Positions 14,048 through 20,480 of a stretch of 20,480 bases of DNA are shown here, piece after piece. The notes below the pieces were generated by a model. The model did not search any database and had not been told where the DNA came from. It saw only the letters and a program-made list of their open reading frames with translations. The first letter of the stretch is position 1. Every line of letters begins with the position of its first letter. Both the position numbers and the translations under genes were made by a program. Source of the stretch: Clostridia bacterium (lineage in GTDB: Bacteria; UBA6262; WVXT01; JAUXBS01); the NCBI GenBank assembly GCA_030619245.1, contig JAUXBS010000004.1, forward strand, positions 1-20,480, in the 5' to 3' direction.

Positions 14048-16005
14048 TATTCTATATCCTTATCTATTTTAACCTCTTCTATCGCCCTTTTCAGCGCATT
14101 TTCTATCGTTTCACTTTCAGGGTCCAGTTTAATCGCCAGCTTCCAGATCTTTATCGCCCCTTCTATATCCCCCTGGGTATAACTGCCAAGCCCCTGGGTA
14201 TAATACTTTTCCGCTTTTTCCTTGTTCTCCTTCTTAATATTGGCGCGGGATTCCTTTATCTTATCTTTTATCCTGGAATTATCAGGAACATACTTGAGAG
14301 AGTAATTGAACTCTCTTATCGCGCTTTTATACTTGCCCTTCTTAAAATAAGCGAAGCCTTTGTTATAATGCAGGTTTGCGGCTTTTATCTTTGCCTTGCC
14401 CAAATACTCCATGGACCCTTCATGCCCGGGATCGTACTTTAATACATCTTTAAATATCTTAATGGACTCTGCCCACTGTCCCAGGTTGAATAATGCCAGT
14501 CCCTTGTAGAAATCCGATATCGCTTTCCACTTCCCTTCCCTTTGCTCCTTTTGTTCTTCCTTTGCCTTTTCAACTTTATTAAGTTTGTCTTCTATTAATC
14601 CGGAATATTTATTCGCCTTTTTGTGCCTGGGGTTGAAAGACAACACCTTGTTTATATGTTCCCGCGCAATCCTGTAATCACCCCGGTCATAATACTTTAC
14701 TGCTTTTTTCATTTGATTATCAATCAGCTCTTCCGCTCTTTTCTGTATCCTTTCAAGATATCTATTTGTGCCAATGTGCTCGGGATTTATAATAAGCAAA
14801 CTGTCAAACTCAAACCTGGACTTAACCAGGTCTCCCTTATTGAAATACTTTTCACCCCTTTCAAAATATCCCGCAATCTCCTTTGAAGTATCATATTCAT
14901 CAAGCCTTACTTTGGTCCTGGCTAAATAATCCGATACATCCTTATGCCGCGGAACCAGTTCAAGGATGCTCTTGAACTCGTTATATGCCCTTATAAACTC
15001 CCCGCGGTAATAGAACCTCTTGCCGCGCTTGAAATGCCTTTCTATACTGCTTTCAATTAATGTATACCGGTAATCCCTCCCGAACCGCAGGGTAAGGCTG
15101 ATCCTGTTAATTTTTTCCTTCATTCCTTCAAACGGCACCAGAATCCAGTCAAGGTGTATATTTTTATTGCCCATGCCCACGCCGAAGTGCAGGCCCGAGT
15201 CCTGGCCTGCGCGGGTATTATAACCTGTTCTCAACGCAATCCAGTCAAGTACCCAGTACTCCCCTCCTATGGTAATAAATCTTTCTTCATCGCCCGCAGG
15301 CAGGTTAAGGTCAAACCCAACGGTTAAAATACCGTCAAATAATTTTATCGCCGCGCCCAGTTTATACATGAGAGGCAGCTCTTTCCAGGGTTTTTCTGCC
15401 ACCGTGGTAGATGATATAACTACAGCGGCTGACAGGTTTTGAATAACACCCGCAAGATGAATCTCGTCAGATACCTTATATAAAATTCCCACATCCACTC
15501 CAAAACTTGGAAGAGTACTGGTACTGGTACTCTCGCTAATTATTCCAAATCTATCTATAGCTTGCTCAGCATACTTGCCTCTTAATTCTTTCCTCAGGAA
15601 TTTACCGGTAAGGCCCAGGCTCGTAGTATTATTGATTTCCCTGCCATAAGACATCATAACAGCTACATCCCAGAGATCCTCCTGGTACTGATAATAATAA
15701 CCTGAAAAGCCGAATGTCCCGATATCCTCAACCGGGTGGACATAGGCAAGGTACTCATAGTTAAAAAACTGGCTGTACATACCTGTCAACTCCTTCCGGT
15801 CAAGCATGCCCAGTCCGGCAGGATTCCAGTAAACGGCGTTAACGTCATCCGCAATTGCAGTATGTGTCCCGCCCATCCCAAATGGCCTTGAACCAACTCC
15901 CAGCGTGAGGATTTCAAAATCCACGATTGGGTCACTGCTGAAAACGCTTCCTCCGGACACCAACAGCAATAATACTGACACTATGAAAGCAACCTTCAAT
16001 CTCAT
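14047..16005 (-). CDS. PorV/PorQ-type outer membrane beta-barrel fused to about six TPR repeats
   Basis: 652 residues. The signal peptide is about 1-23 (MRLKVAFIVSVLLLLVSGGS). Residues 25-310 match PorV/PorQ (UPF0164)-like barrels, with the N-terminal signature LGVGSRPFGMGGTHTAIADD, then VYWNPAGLG, and many alternating aromatic strands ending with a Phe strand (ISLTLRFGR). Residues about 325-640 hold six TPR-like units starting near 328, 381, 433, 499, 545 and 603, with a Lys/Glu coiled linker at about 472-492. PorV proteins are shuttles or scaffolds for type IX secretion in Bacteroidota, but related barrels occur where no such system is known. The fused TPR tail, probably periplasmic, would recruit partners. 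The ATG overlaps the lipoprotein gene stop by 4 bp (ATGA). Confidence 0.88.
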   Translation of the reverse strand: MRLKVAFIVSVLLLLVSGGSVFSSDPIVDFEILTLGVGSRPFGMGGTHTAIADDVNAVYWNPAGLGMLDRKELTGMYSQFFNYEYLAYVHPVEDIGTFGFSGYYYQYQEDLWDVAVMMSYGREINNTTSLGLTGKFLRKELRGKYAEQAIDRFGIISESTSTSTLPSFGVDVGILYKVSDEIHLAGVIQNLSAAVVISSTTVAEKPWKELPLMYKLGAAIKLFDGILTVGFDLNLPAGDEERFITIGGEYWVLDWIALRTGYNTRAGQDSGLHFGVGMGNKNIHLDWILVPFEGMKEKINRISLTLRFGRDYRYTLIESSIERHFKRGKRFYYRGEFIRAYNEFKSILELVPRHKDVSDYLARTKVRLDEYDTSKEIAGYFERGEKYFNKGDLVKSRFEFDSLLIINPEHIGTNRYLERIQKRAEELIDNQMKKAVKYYDRGDYRIAREHINKVLSFNPRHKKANKYSGLIEDKLNKVEKAKEEQKEQREGKWKAISDFYKGLALFNLGQWAESIKIFKDVLKYDPGHEGSMEYLGKAKIKAANLHYNKGFAYFKKGKYKSAIREFNYSLKYVPDNSRIKDKIKESRANIKKENKEKAEKYYTQGLGSYTQGDIEGAIKIWKLAIKLDPESETIENALKRAIEEVKIDKDIE

Positions 16006-16790
16006 TTTTTACCCGCCTTTTTTTCGGCTATAAAAAGATTAAAATCATCCCGGGTCTTAATCAGGGATGAGAGTAAATTCTTAATTTCATCCTCGTAATC
16101 CATTATCTTCTTTTTAAGTTTTGCTATATACCCCGAATCCATGTTCACCTGATTAATTTCTCTTTTTTTAACAATATATGTATAAATCGGCTTACCTTTC
16201 TTGTCCTTGTACTCAAAGGAGTCCAGGGAATACGCATAGAAATTCCTGCCCAGTATTTTGAATTTATAAGAACGGAAAAACAAATCCAGCGACAGAAAGT
16301 AATTGTATACTTGTTCAATATCCGGCAGAAATGTCTCATACTCCTTCAACTTGCTCATTGTTATAGTTTCAATCTTACCCTTAAGTTCTATTTTAATCGG
16401 GAAAGCGCCCGACACGGTAATCCTGCCCCTGGCTTCGCTCATAACCAGAAGAAGTTTGATTAATTTCTCATGATATGGTTTAAGGATTCTGTTACATGGA
16501 ACCCGGGTAAAAAAGATCGCTTTATGAATATCCTGCATCTTTTTTTTCATTCCCCGGACATCCTCTTTTATACTGTCCATTTTAATAACAGCCTCCCGGC
16601 TTCCCTGCCCTGAAGAAATTATACTATCTATCTCACGTGATTTCTTGCTGATGTTAGATAAATCCCTCTGCATTTCTCTTAACTCCATTGATACCGCATC
16701 AACCTTCTTAAAATACCGCTTATAAGGCATACAGCAGCCTGACATCATCACCATTATTAATAATACCAGTATCGTTTTTATCTTTAACAT
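16002..16790 (-). CDS. coiled-coil lipoprotein of unknown function
   Basis: 262 residues from the chosen ATG. The frame extends up to a TTG at 16913, and ATGs occur at 16874 and 16799. The ATG at 16790 is preferred because it puts GGAG 10 nt upstream and gives a clean lipoprotein signal, MLKIKTILVLLIMVMMSGC, with the lipid Cys at residue 19. After it come a long charged helix (about 25-85; KKVDAVSMELREMQRDLSNI), a middle region including FPIKIELKGKIETIT, and a C-terminal helix (about 215-262). I recognise no family. It is followed by the PorV-TPR gene with a 4-bp overlap, so the two products probably act together at the outer membrane. Confidence 0.75.
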   Translation of the reverse strand: MLKIKTILVLLIMVMMSGCCMPYKRYFKKVDAVSMELREMQRDLSNISKKSREIDSIISSGQGSREAVIKMDSIKEDVRGMKKKMQDIHKAIFFTRVPCNRILKPYHEKLIKLLLVMSEARGRITVSGAFPIKIELKGKIETITMSKLKEYETFLPDIEQVYNYFLSLDLFFRSYKFKILGRNFYAYSLDSFEYKDKKGKPIYTYIVKKREINQVNMDSGYIAKLKKKIMDYEDEIKNLLSSLIKTRDDFNLFIAEKKAGKK

Positions 16791-16800
16791 AGAAAACATT

Positions 16801-16804
16801 CTCC
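16801..16804 (-). promoter_or_regulatory. ribosome binding site deciding the lipoprotein start
   Basis: GGAG on the minus strand is 10 nt before the ATG at 16790 and only 1 nt before the alternative ATG at 16799. With the lipobox position this favours the shorter form. Confidence 0.4.
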
Positions 16805-16863
16805 GGTTCACCGCTAAAACCTTCCCCCGGATATAATAATTAATAATAACCACCCGTGGGAAA

Positions 16864-19212
16864 TTATTTCTCATAACTATTCTTCTTGCTGATATAACCA
16901 ATAAACTCAGCAATCCCCTTGTTAATTGCCCCTTCTATATGAAGCCCTATCTCAGTAAAAACTCCCAGTCCCTTAAGCTCTTTTTTAGTGAAAATAATGT
17001 TTTTATCGGCAATATTATTTTCAAGGAACTCCTGCAGCTTATCATCGCTTACCCTTCTCTTTTTCGCAAGTTCACCGATTACATTCTTCAACATTGTTTC
17101 GTTCTCTTTACTCCTGGATACTGCAAATAACCATATCTGGTACAAACCCGATTGAACGTATTTCTCATCCTCCTCATATTCATTAATGCCGTACTTATAC
17201 AGGAAAGTATTATTTTCGTCTCTTGAAAATTTTCTTCCATTCCAGGACCAGCTGTACATGTTTTCTTTATCAGAATAAACTATGCCTGACCACTCTTTTT
17301 TCTGCACTATTTCCCTTGTCCCCATGGCGTTTTCCTCTCCCACCACAACACAGCCTATAGCAACCGTTTCGGAGAACTTGAAATCAATAGTTACCCTCCC
17401 TTCCTTATCAATCTTATCCTTATCCAGATCCATAACGAGGGTATCAAATATATCCTTACTGGAAATAATCGGGCTCGGAAATAAATAATCCTGCTCCATA
17501 TCAAACGCATAAAACACATTTGTGCCTATGTATTCAGTTGATTCCACGCGGGGTGCTTTTTTAACGTAAATATCGTATTCATATGCAATGGTCTTTGGTT
17601 TCTTCACAAGAACCGTGTCAGTTGCCAGTATTTTAATCTTATATCTCCCCGGTGAAACAGGCTCATCATTCTGGTTCATTCCATCCCACCTTGCCGCGGA
17701 TAATCCGGCAAGGACTCTGCCCAGGTTAATCTCCTTTTCAATACCCCCTTTAACCGAGATTACCCGAACCTTAACGTTGGCATCCTTGGTAATTCTGAAC
17801 GGGATTATAACTTCCGCAAACCTCTCATTCATAGAAGATGATATGTCCTTGGGAAAGAACTCCCCCTTCTTATTTACTCCTTTTATCTGTTTCCTGTCAA
17901 TATCTATACCGAACGGTTTTTCAAGGTCTATGGTAACTGTGGTAGTTTTGGGAGCGCTCACTTCCCTGGTCTCAGAATCCTTGACATTAACCTCCACGGT
18001 GTATTTGCCCGAGAATAAGCTCTCCGGTTTGACTGTGGTGTACAAAATTTCTACCTTGCCCACTTCCGCTTCTATGATATCACCATCGACGCCTTCCATT
18101 TTCTTTCTTAGTTCAGCCAGGGGAATAGACACCTCGTCTAACTTTGCCATCGAATATATTATCGGGTACCCTTCATTCCTGCCTTTCTTGTACTTCAGGT
18201 TCTTCCCTTCCATTTCTTCCGTAATTATTTTCTTTTCATGCCTGATTATTTCAGTTGTTTTCCCGTTCTTATCCTTTTTTCTGACTTTTATCTTATAATG
18301 TACATTTGTTTTAAAACTAACTTTCTTCAACCCCCCCCATACAATATAATTTTTCCCTGCTATCCCTTTATTTATACCGCTGTTCCACACCTCTTCTCCA
18401 CCGGCGTCAAATATTTTCACACTGTAATTCGCCGTCTTGTCCGTTGTAAATGATATGGTGGTATAATTGTTCATCCCCTCGGGATTAATTTTTTCAGGTA
18501 TTACAGCCAGGTTTCTTATTTCTATGCCCTCAACAATCCTGAAGGGAAATTTACGTTTTTCGGTCCTTCCTGAAACGGAAACCTCCAGCACGCATATATA
18601 TGAACCCGCTTCAAGAAACCACCCCTCCTCATCCTTACCGTCCCAGGATACACTGTTCCTGCCCCTGTCAGCTTTTTTCTTCCTGATAATATAAATTACA
18701 GGAAATTTCCTGCTGTCAAGTATGTAAAGTGAAACACCCGCCTTCTTTGACAGTTGATAGAATATTGTTGCGGTTTCCCTCCTCGGGCTGAATGGAGTGG
18801 GGACAAATTTTAATTCTTCTATAACGTAGTAGGTTTCAACCCTGACTTCTTTCTTCAAAACCGCTTTCCTGAAGGGTTTTGCAATATCACTTAATACAAG
18901 TTCTATTTCATAATTTCCATTGCCAACCACATCACCATTATCATTTCTTCCATCCCACTCTGTTTTAAAAGATGATTTTGACGGCAGGTCTTTGTTCATG
19001 AGGTTCCTGACAAGAATCCTTTTCTCCCTGGTTAACTCGTATATCTTGATATCAACGTTTGACTTATTAGTCAGTGAAACCTTTATAGTTGTACTGTTGT
19101 TGGCGCTGCTCCCGGGTGAAATACTTGCATTTGAAATATCAAGGGTTGCAGAATACAATCTTGAACTTGAGGTTATTAATGAAATAAATAGAATTAATAC
19201 AATTTTCTTCAT
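16864..19212 (-). CDS. exported protein with multiple FlgD-like Ig modules
   Basis: 782 residues, signal peptide about 1-21 (MKKIVLILFISLITSSSRLY, cut near YSA). Repeated beta modules end with the FlgD-Ig signature W(D/G)G..N..G..V..G.Y: TEWDGRNDNGDVVGNGNY (84-101), VSWDGKDEEGWFLEAGSY (188-205), a weaker VWGGLKKVSFKTNVHY (291-306) and ARWDGMNQNDEPVSPGRY (507-524). A last degenerate one (YSWSWNGRKFSRDENNTF) lies in the C-terminal part. No protease, anchor or sorting motif is obvious, and the C-terminal 80 residues are helical (LKNVIGELAKKRRVSDDKLQ). Such Ig modules appear in surface and secreted proteins, where they are structural. It is the first gene after a promoter at 19253-19280 and heads the envelope/two-component run. 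The Omp85-like gene at the left end carries the same kind of module. Confidence 0.85.
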   Translation of the reverse strand: MKKIVLILFISLITSSSRLYSATLDISNASISPGSSANNSTTIKVSLTNKSNVDIKIYELTREKRILVRNLMNKDLPSKSSFKTEWDGRNDNGDVVGNGNYEIELVLSDIAKPFRKAVLKKEVRVETYYVIEELKFVPTPFSPRRETATIFYQLSKKAGVSLYILDSRKFPVIYIIRKKKADRGRNSVSWDGKDEEGWFLEAGSYICVLEVSVSGRTEKRKFPFRIVEGIEIRNLAVIPEKINPEGMNNYTTISFTTDKTANYSVKIFDAGGEEVWNSGINKGIAGKNYIVWGGLKKVSFKTNVHYKIKVRKKDKNGKTTEIIRHEKKIITEEMEGKNLKYKKGRNEGYPIIYSMAKLDEVSIPLAELRKKMEGVDGDIIEAEVGKVEILYTTVKPESLFSGKYTVEVNVKDSETREVSAPKTTTVTIDLEKPFGIDIDRKQIKGVNKKGEFFPKDISSSMNERFAEVIIPFRITKDANVKVRVISVKGGIEKEINLGRVLAGLSAARWDGMNQNDEPVSPGRYKIKILATDTVLVKKPKTIAYEYDIYVKKAPRVESTEYIGTNVFYAFDMEQDYLFPSPIISSKDIFDTLVMDLDKDKIDKEGRVTIDFKFSETVAIGCVVVGEENAMGTREIVQKKEWSGIVYSDKENMYSWSWNGRKFSRDENNTFLYKYGINEYEEDEKYVQSGLYQIWLFAVSRSKENETMLKNVIGELAKKRRVSDDKLQEFLENNIADKNIIFTKKELKGLGVFTEIGLHIEGAINKGIAEFIGYISKKNSYEK

Positions 19213-19252
19213 AATATTAGTATATACTCTTTATATTTAAATTATTTTTAAT

Positions 19253-19280
19253 ATTATACATATATTAATTGCTAAATCAA
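19253..19280 (-). promoter_or_regulatory. sigma70-type promoter upstream of the Ig-module gene
   Basis: Minus strand: -35 TTGATT (19280-19275), 16-bp spacer, -10 TATAAT (19258-19253). The predicted start is about 35 nt before the ATG at 19212. A terminator hairpin lies just upstream, so this looks like the head of the long run of genes to the left. The ribosome binding site (AAAGAG, 14 nt away) is weak. Confidence 0.6.
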
Positions 19281-19281
19281 A

Positions 19282-19325
19282 CAAAAAATAAAAATACCGG
19301 TTAAATATACTAAACATTTAACCGG
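19282..19325 (-). terminator. rho-independent terminator on the minus strand
   Basis: CCGGTTAAAT (19297-19306) pairs perfectly with ATTTAACCGG (19316-19325), loop of 9 nt. Read on the minus strand the stem is followed by TATTTTTATTTTTTG (19296-19282). It would end transcripts of the lipoprotein gene at 19483-20265. The T run nearly touches the -35 of the next promoter. Confidence 0.75.
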
Positions 19326-19354
19326 CAATTAAATTGCTTGGCCTTAATAAGAGC

Positions 19355-19483
19355 AAGGGGTCAGGTCTCAACATTTTACAAAAGCTGAATTAGTCAAGCA
19401 ATTAATGAAAAAACCATTAATCAGGCATATCAAATAAAATTGTTTATTGCCATGTTTTGTTAAATGTCGAGACCTGACCCCTT
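19355..19483. mobile_element. 129-bp MITE/REP-like inverted-repeat element (GGGGTCAGGTCTC ends)
   Basis: The outer arms AAGGGGTCAGGTCTC + AACATTTTACAAAA (19355-19383) and their inverted partner (19455-19483) match at 27 of 29 positions. The interior has a second, smaller inverted repeat (ATTAATG 19401-19407 / CATTAAT 19415-19421). No coding potential is inside. GGGGTCAGGTCT-type ends are, from memory, common in dispersed elements of many uncultured bacteria and near REP-associated tyrosine transposases. No transposase or target duplication is seen here. The right end abuts the TAA of the adjacent lipoprotein gene. Confidence 0.75.
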
Positions 19484-20265
19484 TACCAGACACACTTCCA
19501 CCTGTAGGCATCTATTTCACTATCATACTCAATGTAACCGTCAGGGTCAGCCCAACCCCTGTCAGCTTCGGAAGCAGGCTTGAAATCATGCAGGCCTATA
19601 TCCCAGCTAACCACCTTCCAGGAGGGGATGGCAAAAACAGTATTTGCCGCCAGCCCAAGTTTTGATGACCATCCCTCCTCGGATACCCCCTGGACAACAA
19701 AGGTAACATCTATAGTGGCAGTATTGTCAATCACATCAATATTTGAACTTGTGAAACTAACCCTTTCAGGAACAGGACAATCCCTGCAAAAATCAGTTCC
19801 CGAGCAAACCACCTCATCATCGCCTGTAAAAGTTAATTTGAAATCATTTCTCAGCGCATTGTTCAATTTATCACTGTCACCGCTGATTCCTTCAAGGAAT
19901 TCGTAGTACTTTGAAATAATCACCGCCATATTGTCATACCACAGAATGATATCCGGCACTTCCTCACTGCAGGCATAGGATTCGCCAAGTGAAACCCTTA
20001 GCGGGCTTTCCAGGTAACCATCCTTTTTCGCCTTTATATCATAACTCCCCCATACTATATTCTCAAAACGGTACAGTCCCGCATTGTCCGTTTTTGTTTC
20101 CATCAGCTTAATAGTGCGGATGTAAAGAAACACCTTTGCGCCATTAACAGCCCTGCCCTGGCTGTCAACTATCCGGCCGGAAATCTCCCCTTCACACCCA
20201 AGAGGACCCCAGCCGGTGCATAACATAATAAATAATATAATTAGTAGTATATGTTTTCTAATCAT
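19483..20265 (-). CDS. lipoprotein with carboxypeptidase-regulatory-like (CarboxypepD_reg) domain
   Basis: 260 residues. Lipoprotein signal MIRKHILLIILFIMLCTGWG then PLGC, lipid Cys at 24. Residues 25-95 (GEISGRIVDSQGRAVNGAKV ... TKTDNAGLYRFENIVWGSYD ... KDGYLES) form a carboxypeptidase-regulatory/CnaB-like beta sandwich. Residues about 110-260 are a second domain with a helix (WYDNMAVIISKYYEFLEG), a possible disulfide-rich loop (VVCSGTDFCRDCPVPER) and beta strands resembling an NTF2-like fold; this fold is a guess. It is probably on the periplasmic or outer face of the envelope. The TAA stop is formed exactly at the edge of the inverted-repeat element, so the C-terminus may have been altered by insertion. 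There is no ribosome binding site before the ATG, consistent with the nearly leaderless promoter upstream. Confidence 0.82.
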   Translation of the reverse strand: MIRKHILLIILFIMLCTGWGPLGCEGEISGRIVDSQGRAVNGAKVFLYIRTIKLMETKTDNAGLYRFENIVWGSYDIKAKKDGYLESPLRVSLGESYACSEEVPDIILWYDNMAVIISKYYEFLEGISGDSDKLNNALRNDFKLTFTGDDEVVCSGTDFCRDCPVPERVSFTSSNIDVIDNTATIDVTFVVQGVSEEGWSSKLGLAANTVFAIPSWKVVSWDIGLHDFKPASEADRGWADPDGYIEYDSEIDAYRWKCVW

Positions 20266-20274
20266 GCTAATATC

Positions 20275-20303
20275 ATATTACCACAGATTCATGAATTTGT
20301 CAA
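20275..20303 (-). promoter_or_regulatory. sigma70-type promoter for the CarboxypepD_reg lipoprotein, near-leaderless
   Basis: Minus strand: perfect -35 TTGACA (20303-20298), 17-bp spacer, -10 TAATAT (20280-20275). The -10 ends only 9 nt before the ATG at 20265, so transcription would start within about two bases of the start codon. The absence of a Shine-Dalgarno sequence agrees with a leaderless mRNA. Confidence 0.65.
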
Positions 20304-20318
20304 CCTAATTAATAACAA

Positions 20319-20334
20319 AGTGATATAAATCACA
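20319..20334. promoter_or_regulatory. CRP-like palindrome
   Basis: AGTGA-TATAAA-TCACA matches the CRP consensus TGTGA-N6-TCACA at 9 of 10 half-site positions. Its centre is about 58 bp upstream of the start predicted for the adjacent promoter, close to a class I activator position (-61.5). A CRP/FNR-superfamily protein is the likely binder, but no such gene is in the window. Confidence 0.5.
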
Positions 20335-20366
20335 CAATCACGCAATGAACCATAAAAATATCCAAC

Positions 20367-20480
20367 TCAACAACCAGGCTTTCCAAGCAGTGAAAACATG
20401 TTCTTCTTATACACTTCAACTCCCGGCTGGTTAAACGGATTCACCCCAAGGACATACCCGGAAATTGCGCAGCTTAGCTC
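20367..20480 (-). CDS. pgi: glucose-6-phosphate isomerase, C-terminal fragment (partial)
   Basis: The last 37 codons and TGA of a gene entering from the right edge. The translation includes [20 protein letters not shown] followed by LGKPGC, a near-exact match to the conserved C-terminal segment of bacterial glucose-6-phosphate isomerase (NPFxQPGVExYKxNMFxLLGKPG). The catalytic Lys of the family is in this Val-Tyr-Lys-Lys region. The enzyme interconverts glucose-6-phosphate and fructose-6-phosphate in glycolysis/gluconeogenesis. It ends 64 bp before the next gene's -35, and no terminator is evident after it. Confidence 0.93.
   Translation of the reverse strand, partial: ELSCAISGYVLGVNPFNQPGVEVYKKNMFSLLGKPGC

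Noticed and set aside
14047..16005. Full type IX secretion system
   Set aside because: Only a PorV/PorQ-like domain is present; no PorT, PorU, Sov/SprA, GldKLMN or type IX C-terminal sorting domain can be seen in the window.
16791..16913. Longer N-terminus for the coiled-coil lipoprotein (TTG at 16913)
   Set aside because: It would overlap the upstream gene, start at TTG and place a basic, non-signal sequence before the lipoprotein signal.
17588..18298. Open frame of about 236 codons on the plus strand
   Set aside because: It lies wholly inside the Ig-module gene on the other strand, is rich in Ser/Leu/Phe as expected for an antisense frame, and has no recognisable domain.

Overview
The window is a gene-dense bacterial segment in which every credible gene lies on the minus strand, so biological order runs from high to low coordinates. 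Signal peptides, three likely lipoproteins, an Omp85-type barrel and a PorV/PorQ-type barrel indicate a diderm. A multi-cluster, cysteine-type, NAD-linked formate dehydrogenase points to anaerobic energy metabolism. Base composition by eye is moderate to slightly AT-rich. FlgD-like Ig modules together with PorV/TPR proteins suggest an uncultured FCB-like or Omnitrophota/Elusimicrobiota-like lineage, but this is a guess: no rRNA or universal marker is present.

Right edge (20480-19213): the C-terminus of glucose-6-phosphate isomerase, then a regulatory gap with a CRP-like palindrome and a good sigma70-type promoter placed for an almost leaderless transcript. The promoter drives a lipoprotein with a carboxypeptidase-regulatory-like domain. 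That gene ends exactly at a 129-bp imperfect inverted-repeat element (MITE/REP-like), followed by a rho-independent terminator hairpin and a new promoter.

Centre (19212-7366): a long run of tightly packed or overlapping genes. In order they encode an exported protein with several FlgD-Ig-like modules, a coiled-coil lipoprotein, a PorV-like barrel fused to about six TPRs, a HAMP histidine kinase, a double-receiver protein, an OmpR-type regulator, and a six-TM histidine kinase. A small four-TM protein (TTG start), a LOG-family phosphoribohydrolase, a nuclease lipoprotein (SNase plus a probable OB fold) and a small KPEA-repeat protein follow. Coupling of envelope proteins to two kinases and two response regulators suggests one transcription unit that builds or monitors an envelope structure. 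The function is not known from sequence.

Left (7288-1): after a 77-bp gap with an 11-bp inverted repeat come NuoE-like, NuoF/HydB-like and FdhA genes. These form a three-subunit NAD-linked, possibly electron-bifurcating formate dehydrogenase. Immediately downstream are an exported multi-TM protein of unknown function and an Omp85-family protein with one visible POTRA preceded by an Ig-like module, cut by the left edge. A REP-like G-rich repeat forms the end of fdhA and the ribosome binding site of the next gene.
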